From: Prostheceraeus crozeri
Lineage: Eukaryota > Platyhelminthes > Polycladida > Euryleptidae
Reading direction: 5' to 3'
DNA length: 64,000 nt
Assembly: GCA_907163375.1 (NCBI GenBank)
Contig: CAJQUW010008653.1
Span: 62,001 to 126,000, forward strand
Part shown: positions 9,201-16,857 of the stretch, one piece after another
Position numbering within the stretch: position 1 is the first letter of the stretch
Layout of the letters: the number at the start of each line of letters is the position of its first letter
Position numbers and translations under genes: made by a program
Notes under the pieces: generated by a model
Told to the model about the DNA's origin: nothing
The model's input: only the letters and a program-made list of their open reading frames with translations
Database searches by the model: none

Positions 9201-10185
9201 TACAGATTATCAAAAGACCATAATCCCCCCAAAGTACAGGCCAACCAAGAAACTCATGTTAACTCAAAGTGATAAAGAAAAATATGTTATTGAAGGAAGG
9301 ATGTTAGATTGGTATTTAGATCATGGAATGATTCTCACTAAAATTCACCGAAAATTAGTATATAAGAAATCTAAGTGGTTAAAAAATTATATAGAATTTA
9401 ATATAGAGAAACGTAAAATAGCTAAGAGAAATAAAGATGACTTTGGTAACGTATTTTTTAAATTAATGAATAACGCATTTTATGGAAAGACTTTAGAGAA
9501 TGTACGTAACAGACAAAACATAGAAATAGTTTATAATAAAGATCGTTTCCAAAATTTAACTAGGAAACCAACATATAAAAGAACTACTAGATTCAGTGAT
9601 GAACTTTGTGCTGTTCATCTAAGAAGAAGCATTGTGAAACATGATAAGTTTAATTTTATAGGATTCACTATATTAGAACTAGCCAAACTATTTATGTATA
9701 CATTTATATATGATTATTTAGCGCCTGCTTATGGTGAAAACTATAAGTTACATTTCAGTGATACGGATTCAGTTTTCTTAGAATTAACAGTACCGTGTAA
9801 TTCTTCACTTGATAAAGAAATAGATAAAATAAAAGATATAATTCATCCTTCTGATTTATGTAAAGTGAAAGATGAACTAGAAGGAAATGAGGAGTACATA
9901 ACAGAAGCTGTATTTCTTAAATCTAAATGTTATTGTTATACGACTAGTAATATTAAAACACATAAAACATTAAAAGGAATTTCAAAGGCATCGGTGGTTA
10001 ACCAAATAACATTTCAAGATTATAAGAATGCATTATTTAATAATGAAATAAAGGCAGGATGTAATTATAGACTTAATTCAAGGAAACATAAAATGTATTT
10101 AAAAGAGGAACATAAATTAGCATTAGATCCATTTGATGATAAAAGAAAGATTTTGCCTGATGGAATTACTACTTTACCTTTTTAA
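6211..10185 (+). CDS. Protein-primed-type family B DNA polymerase
   Basis: A 1324-residue protein with all core motifs. An N-terminal C2H2 finger occupies about 7-32 and a second finger (CLQCMTSFRTKQALNNH) lies near 447-468. Exo I DFE is at residue 498, Exo II NGSKYDF at about 636-641, and Exo III YLQIDVLILAD near 786. Between Exo I and II sits a CYYCGKEL...DHVHLNGLYRGAAHNSCN segment of the endonuclease VII/HNH type. The polymerase motifs are YDFNSLYSS near 928, KLMNNAFYG near 1085 and the catalytic DTDS at 1184. A glutamine-rich tract lies at about 391-410. Large N-terminal extensions with zinc fingers are typical of Polinton-type polymerases. It would replicate the element's linear DNA from a terminal protein primer. 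Confidence 0.93.
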   Translation: MEEGNLYCTLCNKQLQTPRGYKSHLNSRMHLQNVERHDTSNITRMNEYINYLKTLPTDIEVKRVFDDYSYSEYKKVFSVIDEPEVDVRFLFNDEHDVYDVYDETAETDETFYDILYNFYNIFRKSFKCYMNVEVRYTKTGPDGNIEEIIQGHFSKTQEIHNVGDIEPIFEIMINKLKDAITEAQLRESGWKLVKVISKKLVINKYKNNTGGSYIPLPFSSPQIINIQNDDQYCFLWSVIAHLHPVQYHKERISHYNKEEYLYDFDLSDGLNEFPYDYNKLQKFHKKNKDLIEVNVFELNIKYISVGNITPLYTDNVTINDTVYANVKEFYLSNNRLCETEIQYNERGNYIHHNIIYQDVVICTEKYEIKKTLTPIMINHNNYKGRPVTSGDQQYQQQLQQQYQQQLQHLIQPAQANILYYQGHYILCKDISIFTRTSEHTNFPCLQCMTSFRTKQALNNHLVNCQQNEAVRNTFPKEDYLEYNKWHYKNKVPFVIYCDFEAYNVKITDKCNNNLFEQKPLCWGMYIHSNYPNLFQSEYYQYYGEDSAIKFVNTIEELQERFSQLLKTNKPMLPLTSEQLVQFNNEKNCYYCGKELVTDKVKDHVHLNGLYRGAAHNSCNLNANKFRYNFVPLYFYNGSKYDFHLIIKELFSSKILQQLRTNILCKTEEEYFSMQFGCIRILDAFRFFTPYSLEAMGKTLKPEQCKVLNKYNLSPLKGIFPYEYLTGDINRINEIMEEQQLPRRNKFKTTLKQSELSEEDYAEAQKNWKELNCRTMYDYTMKYLQIDVLILADLFENFRDMCIEYYGIDPCYCYSTPGLTWLAGLKHTGVQADGSRTKSVKLKHYKENTYDKLLFFESGIRGGVSSVLGNRYVKCYNKKVNPKEYGIMKPLSLEEKEKILEIFRTKREGVERENAIDEFMRENYLLYYDFNSLYSSCMIQELPTGEMEWCDKLVYERTVEDGYGYVYEVDLKYPDELKDTTKYFPFCPENKIPNMDDFTDYQKTIIPPKYRPTKKLMLTQSDKEKYVIEGRMLDWYLDHGMILTKIHRKLVYKKSKWLKNYIEFNIEKRKIAKRNKDDFGNVFFKLMNNAFYGKTLENVRNRQNIEIVYNKDRFQNLTRKPTYKRTTRFSDELCAVHLRRSIVKHDKFNFIGFTILELAKLFMYTFIYDYLAPAYGENYKLHFSDTDSVFLELTVPCNSSLDKEIDKIKDIIHPSDLCKVKDELEGNEEYITEAVFLKSKCYCYTTSNIKTHKTLKGISKASVVNQITFQDYKNALFNNEIKAGCNYRLNSRKHKMYLKEEHKLALDPFDDKRKILPDGITTLPF

Positions 10186-10201
10186 TTTCTTTAACATCTA
10201 G

Positions 10202-10280
10202 TCAGGGCAAAGCCCCTCGAGGCGAAGCCTAGTCGGGGCAAAGCCTAGTCGGGGCAAAGTCCCTCGAGGCGAAGCCTAGT
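10202..10280. terminator. Array of mini-hairpins between convergent genes
   Basis: About five short stems of the form GGGCAAAGCCC and AGGCGAAGCCT follow one another, separated by CTCGA or TAGTC. They fill nearly the whole gap between the stop of the polymerase gene (+) and the stop of the packaging ATPase (-). Loops are again GAA or AAA. A shared bidirectional terminator is the natural inference. Confidence 0.5.
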
Positions 10281-11052
10281 CAGAGAACAAATGTTCTATA
10301 ACTCTATCATGTACTTTTTTATCAATATTGACTGTGATAAAACCATAGTCGTTTGCCCAAGCATTGTTACACGATTGTTTAAATTCATCTTTATCTCTTA
10401 TACATAAGTCTCTTAACAAATCACTTAGGTTTCTTTGGTTGATTTCGAAAAGCATAAAAATATTAGCATTCTTTCTAATAACACTTCCATCTAATGAATA
10501 CATACTTTGTGTTAAATAAAAAACACTACAGTTATTATGTCTGCCTCTTGTAAAATAATTTCTCTGCACTGCCTGATTTCTGTCATTAACACAATCATCA
10601 AACACCACACAATGTTTTTTCGTTTTATTTAGTTTACTAGGATCTTGCATATTGCCACTATCATCTATTAATTGTATCGTTATGTGTTTATTTCTATTGG
10701 GTTCTACTAGTTGTTTTTTTTTCGCTGCTTCTTCACACCAGGAACTTATTTCTTCTTCATACTCCGATTTTTCATATTCTTCAAACAGTGAAGCTATAGC
10801 TGATTTTGTAAGATTGTTTTCAAAACCATATTTCAAAAATTGATAAATAGGTTGTTCTGCTGTTGTTGTATAAATGATAAGATTGTTATAATCCAAAAAT
10901 TTGGGTGTCGTGAGAATTTTAAATAATAGATATGTTTTTCCACAACCTGATCTTCCATAAATAACTGATAAAACTTTATTTGACAAGTTATGATGATGAT
11001 TGAATTTCACTTTCTTGTTTAGTGGATATTTTTCACAACTGCTTTCACTCAT
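10276..11052 (-). CDS. A32/FtsK-HerA-like DNA-packaging ATPase
   Basis: A 258-residue protein. The P-loop YGRSGCGKTYLL lies near 35-46, followed by LDYNNLIIYTTTAEQPIY. Walker B HCVVFDDCVN lies near 148-157, then a YFTRGRHNNCSVFYLTQS stretch with the conserved Arg and sensor residues. Order, size and the TRGRH motif fit the genome-packaging ATPase of Polintons, adintoviruses and large DNA viruses. It opens the leftward right-hand block's 3' end and is convergent with the polymerase. The start at 11052 has the element's typical A-rich leader. Confidence 0.85.
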   Translation of the reverse strand: MSESSCEKYPLNKKVKFNHHHNLSNKVLSVIYGRSGCGKTYLLFKILTTPKFLDYNNLIIYTTTAEQPIYQFLKYGFENNLTKSAIASLFEEYEKSEYEEEISSWCEEAAKKKQLVEPNRNKHITIQLIDDSGNMQDPSKLNKTKKHCVVFDDCVNDRNQAVQRNYFTRGRHNNCSVFYLTQSMYSLDGSVIRKNANIFMLFEINQRNLSDLLRDLCIRDKDEFKQSCNNAWANDYGFITVNIDKKVHDRVIEHLFSD

Positions 11053-11073
11053 TTTTAAGTCAATATTTTTTAA

Positions 11074-11862
11074 TTATACCTCCCGAACCAAAAGATCTAT
11101 CATAATTTCTTCGCCTCCAAAATTTATTTCCTTTCCTTTCTCATCTGTTATTCTAATTGTAATTGAATTAATTGTTTTTCTTGTAACAGGGAAATATATT
11201 AATGATTTTGGGATTACATTCAAACTGTAACCAATCGGAACTGTAAATGCTGGATAACTGAAGATATTATTTGACAGCTTTCCATTAACATAACCACCTT
11301 CTATAATATCACATTGAACGTTGATTGAATTTATTTCAGTTACTTTAGGTATATTTTCACTTATATGAAAACCTTGTGCATAGAGTTTCTTTTTAAATCC
11401 TAATAGTCTTGATAAAGATTTGTCAATATTAAAATCAACTTGATGATCTTCATCTAAAGTAAGAGAAAATTTATTTACTGCTGGTTCAACTGCGAAATGT
11501 AATTGTTTCTTGTCTTTAAATTGAATGCCTAAATGTCTTTTTATTTCATTGGAAATCGATTCAACTTCATAAGATCCAGGAAGAAAAGTTAATTCTTTCC
11601 AAGTTTTACCTTGATCATTAGAATATTTAAATCGGTCATTTACATCTTTGATAATATTTTGTATAGTGTTAAATGTTGAAAAACTAGTTAGTGCTACTTC
11701 ATAATGTTTGTCTTGTTCTAAGTGAATAATAGGATCTAAATGACAGGTATGGGATGAAGTAGTTGTTATAAATTTTAATGTCGTACTAAATTTTGATGAG
11801 GTTAAAATCTCGGTTAAATTTTCTAAATGCTTATTAATTTTTTCTAGTTCTGCCGAAGACAT
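11074..11862 (-). CDS. Candidate minor capsid (penton-like) protein
   Basis: A 262-residue protein with a short helical N-terminus and then mostly beta-prone sequence. Recognisable family stretches are SRLLGFKKKLYAQGFHISENI, NSINVQCDIIEGGYVNG and FTVPIGYSLNVIPKSLIYFPV, ending in INFGGEEIMIDL. I recall this protein as a multicopy family in cnidarian and other invertebrate genomes, always near viral ATPase and polymerase genes. Length and predicted strand content suit a single jelly-roll penton. It is 21 bp from the packaging ATPase gene. The family is recognised with fair certainty; penton identity is inferred. Confidence 0.6.
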   Translation of the reverse strand: MSSAELEKINKHLENLTEILTSSKFSTTLKFITTTSSHTCHLDPIIHLEQDKHYEVALTSFSTFNTIQNIIKDVNDRFKYSNDQGKTWKELTFLPGSYEVESISNEIKRHLGIQFKDKKQLHFAVEPAVNKFSLTLDEDHQVDFNIDKSLSRLLGFKKKLYAQGFHISENIPKVTEINSINVQCDIIEGGYVNGKLSNNIFSYPAFTVPIGYSLNVIPKSLIYFPVTRKTINSITIRITDEKGKEINFGGEEIMIDLLVREV

Positions 11863-11875
11863 TTTTTAACTAAAT

Positions 11876-12670
11876 TTATGTCCTTCTTGCGCTGAGGGGC
11901 ATAATATAATTAGAGTAGTATTTGTACTCTTGTTCAGTTAGAACGCCGTTTTGGAATAGTTTATCTAAGATTGCATGCATTTCGTTAAAACTGGAATTAT
12001 GTCCTTGTTCTGCTGCAGCTAATAAAATATTAAATCTATTTTGTAATACTTGTGAATCGTTTGGTAAAAATACAACAGGTGTTGAATAACCAGTTGCTGT
12101 TGGAACACTGGTTGATGTTGATAATAAGTGTTCTAATTGTTTATAACGCTTAAGATGTTTCCCAGTTCCAACCTTGTCTAACATAGTTTTGTATTTCAGT
12201 AGATCATCAGTATGATAGTTATCTAAATCCGCTCCTCTTAATAAATCCACGAATTTTCTGTCTAAACTGAAAGCTGTTTTGTCTGGTGTGAAAATTAAAC
12301 TTTCTTTAGTATTTATAAATAATTCTTCTCCACCTAAGTAAAATCTAAGAGATGGCTTTCCATCTATAAATGAAGTAGAATGTTCAAAGAGCATAGATTT
12401 GGGTAATTTCTTTTCTATGTTTGCTTCTAACAAACCATAATCATCTATGATGGTTTTCTGCACTGGATCCGCGATATCAATTCGTTTATCATGAACTACA
12501 AGTTCTTTCTTAATATCAGATTTAACTTGTTCAACTAATTGGATTTTGTCTTTCATATCGGATTGAACGCCAGCTTGTAGCATTCGATATTGTCTATATT
12601 TTTTCTTCATAATATTTTTCTGTTTTATTAATTCTTCTAGTTGTTTTATTTTTGCCTCATTTCTGCTCAT
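11876..12670 (-). CDS. Virus-like element protein of unknown function, helical N-terminus
   Basis: From the ATG at 12670 (MSRNEAK) it encodes 264 residues. An upstream in-frame GTG at 12715 gives a longer frame but lacks the usual A-rich leader. Residues about 1-60 form a basic coiled coil (IKQLEELIKQKNIMKKKYRQYR). A mid-region follows with LRFYLGGEELFINTKESLIF. The C-terminal part includes LTEQEYKYYSNYIMP. The stretch FIDGKPSLRFYLGG suggests a compact folded domain. No known family is recognised. Position between the penton-like and membrane-protein genes suggests a virion or assembly role. Confidence 0.5.
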   Translation of the reverse strand: MSRNEAKIKQLEELIKQKNIMKKKYRQYRMLQAGVQSDMKDKIQLVEQVKSDIKKELVVHDKRIDIADPVQKTIIDDYGLLEANIEKKLPKSMLFEHSTSFIDGKPSLRFYLGGEELFINTKESLIFTPDKTAFSLDRKFVDLLRGADLDNYHTDDLLKYKTMLDKVGTGKHLKRYKQLEHLLSTSTSVPTATGYSTPVVFLPNDSQVLQNRFNILLAAAEQGHNSSFNEMHAILDKLFQNGVLTEQEYKYYSNYIMPLSARRT

Positions 12671-12728
12671 TATTTTATAAGATAATATTTGAATTTTGTG
12701 GTAGCATAGAGACACAGCAAAAACACTG

Positions 12729-12741
12729 CACCAAAGGTGCT
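12729..12741. terminator. Mini-hairpin at gene end (GCACCAAAGGTGC)
   Basis: A five-pair perfect stem with AAA loop lies just past the stop of the 12761-13336 gene and ahead of the next leftward gene. It repeats the triloop design seen at other gene ends of this element. Confidence 0.35.
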
Positions 12742-12760
12742 GAGACTTGAAGAGACAATT

Positions 12761-13336
12761 TTACTGATGTTCTAACGTTTTTAATAAAGTTCTTATTTCT
12801 TCTAAAAAAGCTTCATTGTTTACTTTGTCTTGAGGTTTAACAGGAATTTTAGTTGCTTCTCTAGCTATTTGATCAAATTTTTCAATCTCATCTAACGTAA
12901 TAACATTGTCATCACACACTCTCTGGAAGTAGTAATGTAGTTTATCATATACTTCTTTGACATGTGCATGTTTCTTAGTTAAGGATTTTCGTTTCTTAGT
13001 CATTAAAGATTTATCTATCACTGTTGCAAGTGTCGTTGTGAAGACACCTGTGCCTGTTAAAACTGTAGCGACAACAGGAATTATAAGAACGCCAGACGAT
13101 ATGACAATAGTGAGAGCGCCTAAAGAAATTGTTAAACATGCACCAACGCCTTGTGTCACATTCTTAGCTATGGTCCATCTCTTTCTTAATTTATTATAAT
13201 GTTCTAGTTTAAGTAATAATTGGGCTTCCTTATCTTTCATGTACCTGACTCTATCTTTGTGTTTTGCTATATCTATGTCATATGATAATGAAGGATATAA
13301 GGGGGCTGATGGTTCTTTTGTTTTTTCATCTTCCAT
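12761..13336 (-). CDS. Two-pass membrane protein of unknown function
   Basis: From the ATG at 13336 (MEDEKTKEP) it encodes 191 residues; the in-frame ATG at 13360 would add eight. The start at 13336 is preferred because it carries the AAAAATG-type leader of the other genes. Two adjacent hydrophobic stretches, about 62-82 (ACLTISLGALTIVISSGVLI) and 84-108, are Gly/Thr/Val-rich and could form a membrane hairpin. Helical, charged segments flank them. It is the outermost visible gene on the right. No family is recognised; a virion membrane or lytic role is only a guess. Confidence 0.5.
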   Translation of the reverse strand: MEDEKTKEPSAPLYPSLSYDIDIAKHKDRVRYMKDKEAQLLLKLEHYNKLRKRWTIAKNVTQGVGACLTISLGALTIVISSGVLIIPVVATVLTGTGVFTTTLATVIDKSLMTKKRKSLTKKHAHVKEVYDKLHYYFQRVCDDNVITLDEIEKFDQIAREATKIPVKPQDKVNNEAFLEEIRTLLKTLEHQ

Positions 13337-13390
13337 TTTTAAATGAATATTTTTGTTCATGGGTCATAAACATTGTATTTTTCCCATTTC

Positions 13391-13545
13391 GCATCTATTT
13401 TGGCCCCGTAAATTGGTGATTTTAGAGGTACTTTCCTATTTGTTGTATTTTTTCATTTTTGTATCTATTTTAGCCCGTAAATTAGTGATTTTAGAGGTAC
13501 TTACCTATTTTTGTATCTATTTTATTTTTGCATCTATTTTTGTCT
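13391..13545. repeat. Degenerate tandem repeat of about 70 bp at element edge
   Basis: A 40-bp core (GCATCTATTTTGGCCCCGTA..., ending GATTTTAGAGGTAC) at 13391-13431 recurs at 13461-13500 with few changes. Shorter copies of the TTTTTGTATCTATTTT part follow to about 13545. The repeat begins directly beyond the last gene of the virus-like element and may be part of its terminal repeat. That cannot be confirmed without the left end. Confidence 0.7.
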
Positions 13546-14133
13546 GTTTTTTTATAAATTTCAGGGGGTCCCTATTTTTTTTTTTTCTTACTTGTCCTGG
13601 TCCGTCCAAAAATACACTACTTTCCTGATAATTGAAAACTTTTTGTGTTTAATTGCAGTATCGGTATATTTCTAGTAGCTATCGCATATTCTGACTTACA
13701 GTGAATGTGGCTAACGTACATTTTGAATCTGACCTCTAATAAACAGTAAACAATTAGTTGTTGTATTTTGCCTATCGTAGGCGTGAGTGTGTTGTATCGT
13801 GATCAGCAACATGTATATCATTGTACTATCTTTCGACAAATCTCATTCAAGAATAATCCAGTCACTCTAGGTTCATTCAGATATTTGTTTGCTTGCACAC
13901 TACATGGTTCCTCTATCAGCCAACCACAGCGAACCTCCTGTCTAGTGTGCTGCGTTCCACTTCTCAGCAAGATCGAGTTGGTAGCTGTGACGTCATCATG
14001 AATCTTTGGCATGAATTTGCAGGCAAACTAGTGAACAGACAAGTTGGAATGAGACAGGAAATCGTCGTAGTGATTCAATGCTTAAATATTGATGTGAAGA
14101 AGACGTGTAGTTAGCAAAAAGTATGCACCACCA
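13546..14133. other. Stretch without recognised genes
   Basis: A poly-T run at 13577-13588 and AT-rich sequence. Short open frames here show no recognisable protein. The right boundary of the virus-like element probably lies in or just before this stretch. Confidence 0.5.
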
Positions 14134-14320
14134 GCCACTGCAATTACTCGACGACAACTGCAATGGTTGGGACACGTGATCAGAAGAAATCCCAATGAAT
14201 TGACGAAGATCTCCATGTTTGGCTTAGTTGAGGTAAACAGTCTACGAGGAAGACCTCGAGTTACCGTGTTGGACCTCCTACGAAAGGAAACGGATGGGAA
14301 GAACCGAAGCGAGGACGAAG
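14134..14320 (+). pseudogene. LINE reverse-transcriptase C-terminal fragment
   Basis: The frame reads TRRQLQWLGHVIRRNPNEL, then a segment with MFGLVEV and LRGRPRVTVLDLL. This is the familiar C-terminal tail of many non-LTR retrotransposon ORF2 proteins, in which LGHVLRR precedes GKRGRGRPRxxWLD. Only about 60 codons remain and no catalytic domain is present, so it is a 5'-truncated relic. It lies between the virus-like element and the first SCYL2-like exon. Clade not determined. Confidence 0.65.
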
Positions 14321-15607
14321 GCCTGCGATCGATCAGAACAGAGAGGAGTGATCAAAAATGCTACTCTGTGACATTGTCTGTCACCCTCCAGCTTGTCACT
14401 CGTTAACCACCGCTTGACGATAAAGACTCTCCCCTTCTAATGACCAACTCAGAATCCCACCTTTCTTGTGTAACCTATCGTGCTTATCCTTTGTGAAGCT
14501 CACTCTATGACGCTTTCAGTAACAGTTCATTGATGTTGTGAGTCAAATATATGTACATGTATTTCAGATACTACGACATCTTTTTACTATATGCTCGATC
14601 TGTTCATAGCCATTTAATTGCCAATTCAGCTGCCTCCGGTTTGAAAAAGATTGCAATTATCGTAGGAAAACGACACATTGAAACAACTGCGAGTGGGTTA
14701 CAAATGAAGTTTGTAATCTCACTAAAAGCAGTTAAGCAGGGATGGCGTTATAGCCCTGTTGAGCAGTAAAGGACCATTCATGCTGGGAAAGGTGGAACTT
14801 GGGACGTAGAGAAATTTAAAGATTTTTTAAGAAATATAAAAAGTAAGCGTAAAGAGGGCGGAAAGAAATTTTGTTGACAAATCATAATGTCGTGATGCGC
14901 CTTGCTCAGTGTGAATCGACCTTAATATTCAACTCATATTTCGTAATTGGAAGTTACCGACCATCTCAACGCCTTCAGGGATGGGAGCTGCCGAAACGTT
15001 TTGTAATGCAACTTGTGATTTCCAAACATAGCGCACAAATCAGCAATGTAAACGACTACATAGCGAATCAGTCTCTAAATAATATTAAGTAAATACATGT
15101 GGATTGAAATAGAAACTTTTTGCTCTTATGCCTCTGCTGTGTTGTCTGTGCATGGATGGCAGCCTGCACTTCTCAAATGTAGGCAGCAGGATAACTGAAT
15201 GAGGTAATATATGCTCAAACCGCCGGCGCAGTGTGCAGTAATAAAGTGAAAGTCTGATTTCCTATATCCTATATTTTGTAAATTCAAAGTGAAAAATATC
15301 TGTTTATTTTTGTAGCGATACTCCAAGTTTGTCTATTGAATGTCATCAATTCTAAACAAATTCATTCACCATTTACTTCAATTTTAACTTGTTATACTAC
15401 AGAATATATATTATTAGAATGAATTGAGTTATATTTGCATTTTTAAAAGCTATTGATGTTGATCTAAAAGTTCATGAATTTTTCAAATGGTTTTCGCCTT
15501 GCTGAAAATATGAAGAACCTTCATGTATATGTCCCTAGACGTAATTCACGAAATTGATATTTATCAATTTTTATTGCATCGTTAAATTGTGCACAATTGC
15601 CTTTCAG
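14321..15607. other. Intron or intergenic stretch without recognised features
   Basis: No coding, RNA or clear repeat signal is recognised. It precedes a splice acceptor (TTTCAG) at 15607, so at least its right part is intron of the SCYL2-like gene. Confidence 0.5.
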
Positions 15608-15721
15608 GAAGTTGCTCTGAAATCATTGCCAATTATACAGCATTATCTCGACGATAACAGTATCGAAAAGCTCATTCTGCCCAAAGCCAAGGCTCTTTTT
15701 TCTAGAAGTCCCAATACAAAA
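15608..15721 (+). CDS. SCYL2: SCYL2-like gene, internal exon A
   Basis: A 114-bp exon of 38 codons in phase 0. It begins after the acceptor TGCCTTTCAG and ends before the donor GTAAGT. It encodes EVALKSLPIIQHYLDDNSIE followed by KLILPKAKALFSRSPNTK. This aligns by memory with the HEAT-like region of SCYL2, where a segment like IQELCLNIIPTFANLIDYP is followed by LIPRIKNACLQTSSLAV. SCYL2 is a Golgi/endosomal pseudokinase involved in clathrin-mediated traffic. The next exon (57962-58094) continues the alignment without a gap. SCYL1/3 fit less well. The upstream exon is not seen and probably lies left of the window. Confidence 0.65.
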
Positions 15722-16857
15722 GTAAGTCGCTACACTTGACATGAAACAGTGACTTCTATTGTCTCCTAAGGTCGGAGGCACATGCCTGATAGCAAGGGAC
15801 CTGATGAGGAGCAAGCCTGATAAAATATACTGAATTGTGCCTATGTATCAAAATTTTGCTAGATATTATGCACATTTGACTATATAATTTCGGAAGTTTT
15901 GCTTTTCTTGCCTATTTTGCATATGCGAGGATATGAAATAAATTCAGAAAATTTTGGAATTGATGCTCAAGACATTGCTCGAATTCATTGGACCAGATTT
16001 CTTGAAAAAAAGTTAAATAATGGCTCTTCGATTGTATTGAAATTTCAACTAACAAATGCTATTTGATATTTATACTTGTGAATGATGAGAATTTTCTATA
16101 CTTGCTAATTAATTGTAACAGGCATTAAAATGACTTCCGCTAGCGTGATAATGTTCAGCCGGGATATACTCTACATCTGTCGTGCTCCCACACCAAGACA
16201 AGTCCCCATTTTGTGCGGATAAAGTAAACCCAAATAGGGACTAATGCTAAGTTTGTCGCCATATCATGAGTCTTGATTTACGACCAAAAGCAGGTTAGCT
16301 GCAAAGTCAGCTGCAGGCCCTATTGTTGAGTGAGCCAGCATTCCTCGCAGTAGCTGAACATGTAAGCAACACATGGTGGCAGAACCTCACTCAACTGAAA
16401 CCCACTCAGCAGAAACCTACTTAGCTGAAAGTCTCGATCACTGCTGTCTCTCTCTCTCAAAATTTCAAAATTCAAAGGGTTTTATTTCGATAAGAAATAC
16501 CCGGTCAAACAGTACAGATGAATCTATCATCACAATGTCAATGAGCGAAATGTTGCAAAAATGATCCAGATGAAAATGATTACACACTACATGAATGAAA
16601 TGACACCAAGATAAGTAAGTAAGTAAATAAGCGTTTATTCAGTCAGTGAAAATCGTAAAATACATGAAAGTGACATGAAATGAGAGATAATAACGAAACG
16701 CTACAACATTAGACCAAATCAAAGATGCTTGAAAGGTACGCATTAACATAATACTTGCTTTATGCATTGTACTACTCATTAAAAGAAGAATCATTTAAGA
16801 GTACACACATCCAAGGAATGAATGAGTGAATCTTCGAGATGTTCTCACGCTTGGGAT

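Larger units (their letters stand above)
1..13360. mobile_element. Polinton/adintovirus-like integrated virus-like element, left end outside window
   Basis: Thirteen tightly packed genes cover this stretch in three blocks: leftward 1-3908, rightward 3988-10185 and leftward 10276-13336. The set includes a protein-primed-type family B DNA polymerase, two P-loop ATPases, capsid-type proteins, a pX-like hydrophobic protein and a parvovirus-type phospholipase A2 domain. That combination is known from Polinton/Maverick and adintovirus-like elements. No retroviral-type integrase or adenovirus-type protease is seen here; either could lie left of the window. The copy looks nearly whole, with about one suspected break, so it is probably young. 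Its right end is not defined because the left terminal repeat is out of view. Confidence 0.88.

Noticed and set aside
1-13360. Search for an integrase or adenovirus-type protease frame within the visible part
   Set aside because: None of the frames shows the required motifs; absence is reported only for the visible part.
15790-15830. CTGATGAGG sequence after exon A as a ribozyme
   Set aside because: No GAAA box, stem II or cleavage triplet follows.
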